Below are positions 35,098-42,102 of a stretch of DNA of 64,000 bases, in pieces (the first letter of the stretch is position 1; each line of letters opens with the position of its first letter). The position numbers and the translations under genes are program-made. Below the pieces are notes generated by a model. The model saw only the letters and a list, made by a program, of their open reading frames with translations. It ran no database searches and was not told the origin of the DNA. This DNA comes from Methanomassiliicoccus sp. (lineage in GTDB: Archaea > Thermoplasmatota > Thermoplasmata > Methanomassiliicoccales > Methanomassiliicoccaceae), in the NCBI GenBank assembly GCA_018262895.1, contig JADFDJ010000002.1, positions 124,001 to 188,000 of the forward strand. Direction: 5' to 3'.

Positions 35098-35798
35098 TAA
35101 TCGCCGAGAGGAAGGACCTGGGTCTAATATCGAAGATGCTGGAAGGACGAAGCAAGGTCCTGGTAGCTGGCTGCCGCTCCTGCGTGGCCATATGCCATGC
35201 TGGTGGTGAGAAGGAGGTCGCCGCCACCGCGGAGGCGCTTCGCCTCAGGGCAGCGGCCGAGGGGCGCCACATAGATGTCACCGAAATGACGCTGGAGCGA
35301 CAGTGCGAGAAGGAGTGGGTTCAGGAGATGGGGCCTCACCTGCAGGACCGGGAGATCGTCCTCTCCCTCGCCTGCGGCGTGGGGGCTCAGGTGGTACAGG
35401 AGATGTACCCCGCCACCCTGGTCGTGCCGGGGCTCAACACCTCCAACATGGGAGCACCTGAGGAGCAAGGTATCTATCTCGAGAAGTGCGCTGGATGCGG
35501 CGACTGCGTCCTTCACCTAACCGGGGGTATTTGCCCCTTGGCCCGCTGCTCCAAGTCCATGCTGAACGGTCCCTGCGGAGGTTCCCAGAACGGCAAGTGC
35601 GAGGTGAACCCGGACACCGCCTGCGCCTGGGACCTCATCTTCCACAGCCTCCAGCGGCTGGGCCGCTTGGACCTGCTGGAGGAGAACATACCACCCAAGA
35701 ACTGGCTCCCATCCCGCTCCGGCGGTCCGCGGCGAATAGTCCGCCCCCCGGTCGTTCAGGGCGAGGAGGAGAAGAGGTCGAGGGAGGGTTCGCCATGA
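35094..35798 (+). CDS. metV: MetV-like zinc/iron-sulfur subunit of methylene-THF reductase
   Basis: 234 residues. N-terminal part has AGCRSCVAICHAGGEKE and the central CGVGAQVV region. The C-terminal MTHFR_C-type domain is Cys-rich (CAGCGDCVLHLTGGICPLARCSKSMLNGPCGG). MetV binds MetF in acetogens and provides a zinc/iron-sulfur module needed for activity. It overlaps mvhD and metF by 4 bases each, indicating a stoichiometric complex. The last ~25 residues are charged and variable. Confidence 0.92.
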   Translation: MIIAERKDLGLISKMLEGRSKVLVAGCRSCVAICHAGGEKEVAATAEALRLRAAAEGRHIDVTEMTLERQCEKEWVQEMGPHLQDREIVLSLACGVGAQVVQEMYPATLVVPGLNTSNMGAPEEQGIYLEKCAGCGDCVLHLTGGICPLARCSKSMLNGPCGGSQNGKCEVNPDTACAWDLIFHSLQRLGRLDLLEENIPPKNWLPSRSGGPRRIVRPPVVQGEEEKRSREGSP

Positions 35799-36715
35799 GA
35801 TCCGGCAGCAATCTGGAGAGGGTGCTGGAGAGCGGCACCTTCGCCGTAACGGCCGAGATAGCCCCTCCGAAGTCGACCAGCACCGAGGGCCTGAGGAAGA
35901 AGGTCCAGGCGCTTAAGGGGTGCGCGGAGGCGTTCAACCTCACCGATAACCAGACGGCCATCGTGCGGCTGTCGTCCATGGCCTCCTCTGTTGCATGCCT
36001 GCAGGAGGGCGCCGAACCGGTGATGCAGATGACCTGCCGCGACCGCAACCGCATCGCTATGCAGTCCGACCTTCTGGGGGCGGCGTCTTTGGGAATAAGA
36101 AACGTCCTCTGCCTCTCCGGAGATCACCAGACCTTCGGGAACCAGAAGGAGGCCAGGAACGTCTACGATATCGACCCTGTTCAGCAGCTCATGGTCTTCC
36201 GCCAGATGAGGGACCAGGGCCAAGTATGGGGCGGCGACACCATCGAGGAGCGCCCCAAGGTCTACCTGGGGGCAGCGGCCAACCCATTCGCCGACCCCTT
36301 CGAGTACCGCGTGGCCCGCCTGGCCAAGAAGGTCAAGGCCGGAGCGGACTTCGTTCAGACGCAGGCCATCTTCGACCTGGACCGGTTCGAGCGCTTCATG
36401 ACCGAGGTGCGGGCCAGGAGGCTGGACGAGCAGGTGCACATATTGGCTGGTGTGGTGCCTCTGAAGTCCGCCAATGCAGCGCGTTACATGAAGACCAAAG
36501 TCTCCGGCATGAGCGTCCCCGATGAGGTGGTGGTGAGGATGAAGTCCGCGTCCGACCCTAAGAAGGAAGGGATCAGGATATGCGTGGAGACCATCGATCA
36601 TCTTAAGAACATTCCCGGAGTCCACGGTGTCCACATAATGGCCATCGGCTGGGAGGAGATGGTGCCCACCATAGCCGAGCAGAGCGGACTACTTCCCCGG
36701 CCTTGCATCCCGTGA
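35795..36715 (+). CDS. metF: Methylenetetrahydrofolate reductase
   Basis: 306 residues from ATG 35795; the track start at 35486 runs through metV. FAVTAEIAPPKSTSTEGL is the family N-terminus with the catalytic Glu. MQMTCRDRNRIAMQSDLLGA and LCLSGDHQTFG form the FMN/FAD and folate site, and AGADFVQTQAIFDLDRFERFM follows. It reduces methylene-THF to methyl-THF. Operon position after HdrA/MvhD/MetV suggests electrons arrive through iron-sulfur flavoproteins and not directly from NADH. Last gene of the operon. Confidence 0.95.
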   Translation: MRSGSNLERVLESGTFAVTAEIAPPKSTSTEGLRKKVQALKGCAEAFNLTDNQTAIVRLSSMASSVACLQEGAEPVMQMTCRDRNRIAMQSDLLGAASLGIRNVLCLSGDHQTFGNQKEARNVYDIDPVQQLMVFRQMRDQGQVWGGDTIEERPKVYLGAAANPFADPFEYRVARLAKKVKAGADFVQTQAIFDLDRFERFMTEVRARRLDEQVHILAGVVPLKSANAARYMKTKVSGMSVPDEVVVRMKSASDPKKEGIRICVETIDHLKNIPGVHGVHIMAIGWEEMVPTIAEQSGLLPRPCIP

Positions 36716-36799
36716 TCTCGTGCCGATATGAACATGCGCAGACGACATCCGGGGATATCAGGTCCACCAAAACCTAAAATGAAATATTGATAAATACGC

Positions 36800-36985
36800 A
36801 GAGAGCCCTTGCAGACTCTCGGTCGGGTTTGATACGAAGACCATCGATGCACGCTTACCGGCGCCTGCCGCTGCTGAACTTCATGTAGGTCCAGGTGGCT
36901 GCAAGGAATATAATTGAACCGGTGAAATATACCCATTCCATCCGTTGTCACCTCCCTTTTCTATATTCCCCCCCCCAAGGGCTAG
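36800..36985 (-). repeat. Duplicated gene unit, copy A
   Basis: About 185 bases that recur, diverged, at 37320-37505. Shared parts in order on the minus strand: C3-4/G9 tract, GGAGGTGA ribosome site, 28-codon ORF, TCAAAC box, and a terminator-like hairpin ending CAAGGGCTCTC. The longest identical run is the 19-base AGGTCCAGGTGGCTGCAAG inside the ORF (plus-strand reading). Tandem, same orientation. Confidence 0.75.
36855..36941 (-). CDS. 28-residue single-pass membrane protein, paralogue A (unannotated)
   Basis: Too short for the ORF track. ATG at 36941, stop TAA at 36855. GGAGGTGA lies 6 bases before the ATG, close to a perfect Shine-Dalgarno. The product starts MEW, then the hydrophobic core VYFTGSIIFLAATWTY, then a basic tail with SSGRRR. 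The positive-inside rule puts the C-terminus in the cytoplasm. A second gene 500 bases away encodes a homologue with 15 of 16 core residues identical, while flanking codons differ, which indicates selection on protein. It has its own TATA box. Unknown function; I recognise no family. Confidence 0.75.
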   Translation of the reverse strand: MEWVYFTGSIIFLAATWTYMKFSSGRRR

Positions 36986-37378
36986 TATTCCAATTGGTAA
37001 AAGGGTGTATTTATCATTATCTTATTACATAATAATAAAATAATTATACAATTGATTTATCAAATGTAAAAAATTTTTAGAATTTTTTTATACATGTTAG
37101 AGATGGCCGTGCTACATTTTATCATTGTAATTATTTATCGGAAAATTATTAACAGATGGCGAAAAATGAAAAAATGCTTCTGTTCTTATATAGGTCGAAC
37201 ATCGATTGATATAGCATCGAATAGAGTTCTAGTAACGGCTCCACAATACTGCATAAATGCTTTTGACGGACTTTTCATGATGTGATGAGATCAAGAACAA
37301 TCATAACGATGGAAATCGTTTTATTGAGAGCCCTTGCGAGCTCCCTGTTGAGTTTGACAAGGCTGAATCGGCAACTGT
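36942..37378. other. AT-rich spacer between the two small membrane-protein genes
   Basis: About 437 bases, strongly AT-rich against a GC-rich genome. Holds the promoter and leader of copy A (TATA at 37007-37015, G9 tract at 36968-36976) and the terminator-like end of copy B (about 37325-37350). The 63-codon plus ORF at 37094..37285 lacks a ribosome site and domain, so I do not call it. Nothing else recognised. Confidence 0.5.
37007..37015 (-). promoter_or_regulatory. TATA box of small membrane-protein gene A
   Basis: GATAAATAC on the minus strand. Predicted transcription start near 36985, so the leader is about 44 bases and contains a run of nine G (36976-36968) about 10 bases from its 5' end. 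Gene B has the same spacing between box and G run (31 versus 32 bases). Confidence 0.5.
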
Positions 37379-37505
37379 TTACCGCCTTCCTGCCTTCATC
37401 CTTACATAGGTCCAGGTGGCTGCAAGGAAAATCACAGAGCCCGTGAAGTAGACCATCTCAAACATCCGCTTTCACCTCCTTTTATAATGTCCGGACCCCC
37501 CCCCT
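37320..37505 (-). repeat. Duplicated gene unit, copy B
   Basis: Counterpart of 36800-36985. It carries the same ordered elements including the nine-G run (37504-37496), ribosome site, 28-codon ORF and terminator-like GAGC/GCTC hairpin ending CAAGGGCTCTC. Divergence is greatest outside the membrane-core codons. Confidence 0.75.
37379..37465 (-). CDS. 28-residue single-pass membrane protein, paralogue B (unannotated)
   Basis: ATG at 37465, stop TAA at 37379. GGAGGTGA sits 6 bases before the ATG, the same spacing as paralogue A. Begins MFEM, core VYFTGSVIFLAATWTY, basic tail VRMKAGRR. Compared with A, the core has one conservative I/V change, and the tails differ but keep positive charge. Own TATA box (37536-37544) and terminator-like hairpin, so it is an independent tandem unit. 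It lies 255 bases downstream of the surface-protein gene on the same strand. Unknown function; could be a subunit of a membrane complex or a stress/regulatory micropeptide. Confidence 0.75.
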   Translation of the reverse strand: MFEMVYFTGSVIFLAATWTYVRMKAGRR

Positions 37506-37535
37506 AGGGGCCTCACCTACTCTTTGGAGCAAGTA

Positions 37536-37544
37536 GTATATATT
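37536..37544 (-). promoter_or_regulatory. TATA box of small membrane-protein gene B
   Basis: AATATATAC on the minus strand, predicting transcription start near 37514 and a leader of about 49 bases carrying the G9 tract preceded by CCCC, which could pair with part of the G run. Confidence 0.5.
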
Positions 37545-37720
37545 CTTATCTTTTTAGATTATTATCTAAATATATTCTAGCCAGATACAAATAATCCTGG
37601 ATGATAATGCTAAGTTATTATTTGTGGTTTTTAAACCAAGATAGCTAATCTTCATCCTTAAAATAATGTAAAAAGGTAAGGGGAAAGGGTTTCAAGCGGT
37701 CGGCCTTCTCGTGCCTCTGA

Positions 37721-39754
37721 TCAGGCGGGGATCTGGCCTTCAGCCACTACGAAGCACGCATACGCTCCGTAGAACAGCATCTGGTCGTTGGTGATGGCGA
37801 AGCCATCGTCACCGATACAGACAGAGACCTGGTTGCAGGCAGCGAGCAGACCCCTCATCTCAACTTCCACTTCCTGGCCGTTGAGGCAGATGGTCATGCA
37901 CTCGTCGTCGTGGGTCACGGTCTGGAATCCGATCTTGCCGCACTTCTCGTCACCGAGGATCTTGGTCGTGCCCTCGTTGTAGATGGTTGTCTTCAGCTCC
38001 TTGCTGACGCTGTCGCACTGGTTGGTGTAGGTCACGGTGGTGACGGCAGTGATGTCAGTCATGGTGCTTATAGTGGTCTCCTCACCGAACACGACCTGGA
38101 CGATCTGGTGGTAGTTGAGCTCGGTCGCGAACTCCATCTGGGGGCCGTTGCAGTCATCGCTCAGGGGAGCAATGGTGCTGGCTCCGTAGACCACCGAGGT
38201 CTCCATGGTCAGCATGGTGGGCAGGAAGGGCACTTTCAGGGGCAGATAGAAGTAGACTCCATCCACCTCAGCGTCGTCATCGTAGTTGCAGATGCTGGCG
38301 TAGGCGACGTTCTGCAGCGGGGTCTCATCGAAGTCGATGAAGGCCACGTTCTCCAGGGTGAAGGTCACCTCATATGCGTAGGTGTAACTCTCACCAGGGC
38401 ACAGAATGGGCTTGGCGCAGGTGTCAACGTTGATGGTAGCGACATCGATCCAGCACTCACCGTTCCACATCTGTATGGTATCGGTGAGAACAAGTCCCTG
38501 AGTGGCGTAGGCACCGGTGTTGATGACGGTGATGCCACCAACGACGGTGAAGGTACCAACATCGCTGAGCACGATCTGGTCGATGATCACGGGATCAGCG
38601 GAGTTGGCGAACTCAACGTCCTCCTGGCTGAGCTGGCTTGCCAGAGCAGCGTCGGGGAAGTCAAGGCCCAGCTGGATGTACTCGGTCCAGGACACATCGG
38701 CGGTCTTGCAGATGCCCAGGGTGGTCTCCAGGTAGCCACCGTAGATAACGATGGGCTCGCTGTCAGAGATCTCCCCGCAGGAGTCCTCAAGGTTCAGGAT
38801 GGCCGTGTTGCAGATGGTGTAGATCTTGTCGCGGCAGGCGTCGACATTGGTCACCTTCAGGTTGACAGAGACCTCGAAGTGGGAGCACTTGTCACCGTTC
38901 ACGAACCAGGGTCCGATTCCGGTGAGGGCCTCGACACAGAAGCCGCTGGGGATGGCACCGATCTTGTCCACGATGCACGCGTTGTCATCGATTATGGTGA
39001 CCTTGGGCTCGCAGGGCAGGTTGAACCCGTCCATGGCCTCGACGCCGTACATCTCACCGGCGTGACCCTCGAAGTTGCAGATGGTCACGTCAGCGACATT
39101 GCGGTAGCAGGCGCCCTTTACAGCATCGAACTCGAAGCAGTAGCTGTAGCAGTAGGACTCACCGGCCGCCAGGATGGGGTGGCTGGAGGTGTCCACGGCA
39201 AAGCTAACGTAGTCCTCGTATCCAACGCAGTCATCCACCAGTATCTGGATGGTGTCCACGATGGTCAGGCTCTGGGTGTCCGCGCAGCCGGTGTTGGTGA
39301 CCGTTATGGTCCCCTTCACACCAATCTTCTCGGTCACAACAGGGCAGGACCTGTCGGCAGTGATCAGGTAGGAGATCACGGCGGACTCACCGGGCTCGAT
39401 CATGAGGTCGTACCCGTTGCAGTCATCGGCAAGTACCACGTAGTCGTTCTCGTACACGGTCTTGTCAATGGTCCAGGTATACAGAATGGTCTTCTCCCAG
39501 AAACCATCGGCGGTCTTCTTCGCAGAAATGGTGGTGGTTGCCGGGGCATCGTTCTGTTCCTCATTCTCAGCCGGGGTCTGGTCTACCAACTCTGGATTCT
39601 GGTCTACTGAGACCGGGGTCGACGGGTTCTGATCGCCGGATCCCTGGTCAGCGGCACCGGTCGTCGTGGTTCCCTGTATGGCTACCAAGGCGACGGCGCT
39701 TATCATTACCACTAGCGCGAGCGCTAGTGCTAGTATCTTCGTTGCATTCTTCGT
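37721..39754 (-). CDS. Large acidic, Cys-rich secreted surface protein (S-layer-like), probable ACG start
   Basis: About 677 residues if started at ACG 39754 (663 in the track from GTG 39712). The in-frame sequence before GTG reads KNATKILALALALVV, completing a signal peptide whose basic n-region would be lost with GTG. GGGGGG lies 8 bases before the ACG; nothing like a ribosome site precedes the GTG. After a Thr/Asn/Gln-rich linker come repeated beta-sandwich-like units with paired Cys (VVTEKIGVKGTITVTNTG, SYCYSYCFEF, GESYTYAYEVTF), resembling DUF11-type repeats. Very acidic. No C-terminal membrane anchor is seen, so retention may depend on disulfides or S-layer packing. Stand-alone unit with TATATAAATAG at about 39799-39809. 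Confidence 0.8.
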   Translation of the reverse strand, partial: TKNATKILALALALVVMISAVALVAIQGTTTTGAADQGSGDQNPSTPVSVDQNPELVDQTPAENEEQNDAPATTTISAKKTADGFWEKTILYTWTIDKTVYENDYVVLADDCNGYDLMIEPGESAVISYLITADRSCPVVTEKIGVKGTITVTNTGCADTQSLTIVDTIQILVDDCVGYEDYVSFAVDTSSHPILAAGESYCYSYCFEFDAVKGACYRNVADVTICNFEGHAGEMYGVEAMDGFNLPCEPKVTIIDDNACIVDKIGAIPSGFCVEALTGIGPWFVNGDKCSHFEVSVNLKVTNVDACRDKIYTICNTAILNLEDSCGEISDSEPIVIYGGYLETTLGICKTADVSWTEYIQLGLDFPDAALASQLSQEDVEFANSADPVIIDQIVLSDVGTFTVVGGITVINTGAYATQGLVLTDTIQMWNGECWIDVATINVDTCAKPILCPGESYTYAYEVTFTLENVAFIDFDETPLQNVAYASICNYDDDAEVDGVYFYLPLKVPFLPTMLTMETSVVYGASTIAPLSDDCNGPQMEFATELNYHQIVQVVFGEETTISTMTDITAVTTVTYTNQCDSVSKELKTTIYNEGTTKILGDEKCGKIGFQTVTHDDECMTICLNGQEVEVEMRGLLAACNQVSVCIGDDGFAITNDQMLFYGAYACFVVAEGQIPA

Positions 39755-39797
39755 GTTGTAAACCCCCCAAAAGGTTTGGTACCTCTTTGGTAACTTT

Positions 39798-39809
39798 CTA
39801 TTTATATAC
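39798..39809 (-). promoter_or_regulatory. TATA box of the surface-protein gene
   Basis: GTATATAAATAG on the minus strand, in an AT-rich stretch. Transcription should start near 39778, about 24 bases before the proposed ACG start and 66 before the GTG. Confidence 0.6.
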
Positions 39810-39915
39810 TTTTCTATTAAATAGTAATAATTTTATCAAAAAGGATAACTGCATTTCTTGTATAATATTAATAAAATAGAACTATGACCTCTAATAAAAA
39901 TATTTTCACAAAGAC

Positions 39916-40692
39916 CTAATGCTGGCATATCTCGCAATACTCGCACCATCGACAGAGTGGACCGGTACGGCAGGGAAAGCATCGGCAGCGCTCGATACTG
40001 TCGATCAATACTGCCACGCCCCGCTCCAGGGCGGTCAGCTCTTCCGTCGTCCGCCAGGACGTCATCTCCTTATCATGAGACAAATAATGCCACACGAGGC
40101 GCACCTCCTTTACCTGAGGATAGTTCTGACGGACCCCGATCTCGTACAATGCCAGCTGGCGGTCCTTACGAAGCTCAGCGGCGGTGGGCAGTCTCTTTCC
40201 GGTCTTGTAATCATGTATCTCGAACACACCGTCACCGACCTCGGTGAGGCGGTCTATGAAGCCCACGAACGAGTGCTCCTTGTCCCCCCGGACCTTGAAG
40301 TTGACACCATGCTCTAGCCCTACTGTTCGCCCGCCATCGAACGGATGATAGTGGCGGTGATAGGCGCGAAGCCCGGCCTCCGCCTTCCTTAGGTGATCCG
40401 ACCTCGTCATGTCCTTCTTCACGATGACGATATCATCACCAATGTTCTCCTCCCATCTCTCTCGAAGAAAGGCGATCAGCTCATCTGCATCCAGAACCCT
40501 GCCTTCATCCACATGCTGATGAAGGTGCTGTAGGGCCAGATGCACCATGGAGCCGGAGAAGGCCTCGATTCCCCTGCGCTCCGGTACCAAGCCCTCAATA
40601 TATCTATACCTATACTTACGCGGGCATTGCTCGAAGCAGCTCAGGGAGGAGTGGGAATAGACCCTGTCCGTAGGAGGGCTATTACAGTGCAC
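39916..40692 (-). CDS. PD-(D/E)XK nuclease family protein with Fe-S Cys cluster (RecB/Cas4-like)
   Basis: 258 residues. YSHSSLSCFEQCPRKYRYRY at the N-terminus and FEIHDYKTGKRL (catalytic D and K) in the middle define the RecB-type nuclease fold. C-terminal Cys residues (CRTGPLCRWCEYC), together with an N-terminal Cys, match the iron-sulfur staple of Cas4/AddB-type nucleases. No CRISPR array or other cas gene is in the window, so it is likely a solo Cas4-like or RecB-like repair nuclease. Preceded by acsE on the same strand 62 bases away. Confidence 0.85.
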   Translation of the reverse strand: MHCNSPPTDRVYSHSSLSCFEQCPRKYRYRYIEGLVPERRGIEAFSGSMVHLALQHLHQHVDEGRVLDADELIAFLRERWEENIGDDIVIVKKDMTRSDHLRKAEAGLRAYHRHYHPFDGGRTVGLEHGVNFKVRGDKEHSFVGFIDRLTEVGDGVFEIHDYKTGKRLPTAAELRKDRQLALYEIGVRQNYPQVKEVRLVWHYLSHDKEMTSWRTTEELTALERGVAVLIDSIERCRCFPCRTGPLCRWCEYCEICQH

Positions 40693-40754
40693 GAGGACCA
40701 GCTCACGCGGAACTCACAAGCTTCACGCCCCTTGTCGATCTTGTGACCGCGACC

Positions 40755-41543
40755 TCAGTCGCGGAGGAAATCATCACAGTAGAGCCTCTCGTTCATCAGG
40801 ACCTGACCTGCCTTGATGATGTCCATGAGCTCCCGGTCCTCGGGATCGCAGATGGCAGCGGTCAGGCCAGCGCCCATGAGCATGGCCAGGAAGGTGCGGT
40901 TGAGCAGGCTTCGCTGCTTGGTGCCGTTGGACACGTTGCTGAGGCCTACCACCGTGCGGGGGGCCGGCTCATTGAGTGTCTGGAACATCTGCACCGCCTG
41001 GACGATCTTGCGACCCTGGTCCTGGGCGGCACTGGTCGGTAACACCAGAGGATCGAGGTATAGCCTCTCGGGCATTATATCATGCTCCATGGCCTTGGTG
41101 ATCATGAGCATGGCCATCTCCGCCCGGGCCTCGGCGGAGTTGGGAACGCCCTTCTCATCCATGCACAGGCAGATGATCTCCGCATCGTAGTCCTTGCACA
41201 GGGGGAAGAACTTGGCCATCTTCTTCTCCTCGGCGGTCGTGGAGTTCATGATGACATGGTTCTTGGCGGCCTTGAGGCCCGCCTCCATGGTCTTCGGTCC
41301 GGACGTGTCCAGGGACAGCGGCAGAGAGGACACCTCCTGCACCGTGGACACCAGCCACTCCATGGCCGCGGGCCCATCATCACGACCGGGGCCCACATTG
41401 ACGTCCAATGCCTGGGCTCCGCACTCCTCCTGCCGCAGGGCCAGGTCCTGGATGAACTTGGCGTCCCGCTTGTCGATGGCCTTGCCCACGGAAGTGAACA
41501 GACCGTTGATCCTCTCTGAGATGATGAGCATGGTATCGGCCAT
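40755..41543 (-). CDS. acsE: Methyl-THF:corrinoid/iron-sulfur protein methyltransferase
   Basis: 262 residues, the length of Moorella AcsE. ISERINGLF, AQALDVNVGPG, PLSLDTSG, NHVIMNSTTAEE and TVVGLSNVSNGTKQRSLLNRTFL are pterin-binding TIM-barrel motifs that match AcsE throughout (comparison from memory). It moves the methyl group from methyl-THF to Co(I) of the AcsCD protein. It is unlinked here from acsBCD, 19 kb away. It differs from archaeal Mtr-type methyl transfer, supporting a folate-based bacterial-type pathway. Confidence 0.93.
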   Translation of the reverse strand: MADTMLIISERINGLFTSVGKAIDKRDAKFIQDLALRQEECGAQALDVNVGPGRDDGPAAMEWLVSTVQEVSSLPLSLDTSGPKTMEAGLKAAKNHVIMNSTTAEEKKMAKFFPLCKDYDAEIICLCMDEKGVPNSAEARAEMAMLMITKAMEHDIMPERLYLDPLVLPTSAAQDQGRKIVQAVQMFQTLNEPAPRTVVGLSNVSNGTKQRSLLNRTFLAMLMGAGLTAAICDPEDRELMDIIKAGQVLMNERLYCDDFLRD

Positions 41544-41677
41544 TGAGGGCCGCCTCCCGATAAAAGGCTTTTGCAGGTCTCGAGAGGGACAGGGTCACGG
41601 GTGGGAGGGGCCCTGTGGGTTAGAAGTAGGACCTATGGCGTATAGGTTGAAGGAAGATCGTTCCGGGGTGAGCTATC

Positions 41678-42022
41678 ATGGCACGCAGGAAGGACGAGGA
41701 TTGGGAAGAGGAAGACGCCGAGGAAGAGGACGATGAAGAGGACATGGAGACGGAGGAAGGCCTCGAGCCAGTTATGTCCGAGAACGCCGTCATAGATGTG
41801 GCCTTCGGAGAGCCGGAGGACGGTAGGGACGAGGAAGAGAGGGTGCTTGATTGGGTCTCCAGCTTCAAGCCCGGCGAGTTCCAGCGCCAGGTGGCCGACC
41901 TTTTCCTGTCCGACGGCGAGGTGTACATCATGATGGACAAGATGACGGTGGTCCTGCCCATGATGGAACTGTTCCGCCTCCTCGAGAGCGCTGGAGGCAT
42001 TGCTGACAACGAAGAGATGTAG
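41678..42022 (+). CDS. Acidic protein of unknown function
   Basis: 114 residues. The first 35 are highly acidic and low complexity (EEEDAEEEDDEEDMETEEG); the rest looks folded (VLDWVSSFKPGEFQRQVADLFL, VYIMMDKMTVVLPMMELFRL) with hydrophobic helices. GGTGAG lies just before the ATG. No known domain. The acidic arm might bind basic proteins or metals. Flanked by acsE (divergent) and the histidine kinase (convergent). Confidence 0.7.
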   Translation: MARRKDEDWEEEDAEEEDDEEDMETEEGLEPVMSENAVIDVAFGEPEDGRDEEERVLDWVSSFKPGEFQRQVADLFLSDGEVYIMMDKMTVVLPMMELFRLLESAGGIADNEEM

Positions 42023-42102
42023 GGGATCGAGGTTTCCAAAGGCCCTCGACTCAATATCACTTTTGCTCTGAGGTGCTTGCTGCTCCCTTCATTGGATGGC
42101 GA

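Noticed and set aside
36598-36951. 117-codon minus ORF over metF 3' end and micro-gene A
   Set aside because: Different frame from the duplicated 28-codon gene; no motif, and the duplicate copy does not preserve this frame.
37094-37285. 63-codon plus ORF in the AT-rich island
   Set aside because: No ribosome site, no homologous partner, and composition expected by chance of AT-rich DNA.
37910-39610. 566-codon plus-strand ORF opposite the surface protein
   Set aside because: Shadow caused by biased codons; no promoter on that strand and no domain.
39916-40692. Cas4-like nuclease as part of a CRISPR system
   Set aside because: No repeats, spacers or other cas genes in the window; treated as a solo nuclease.
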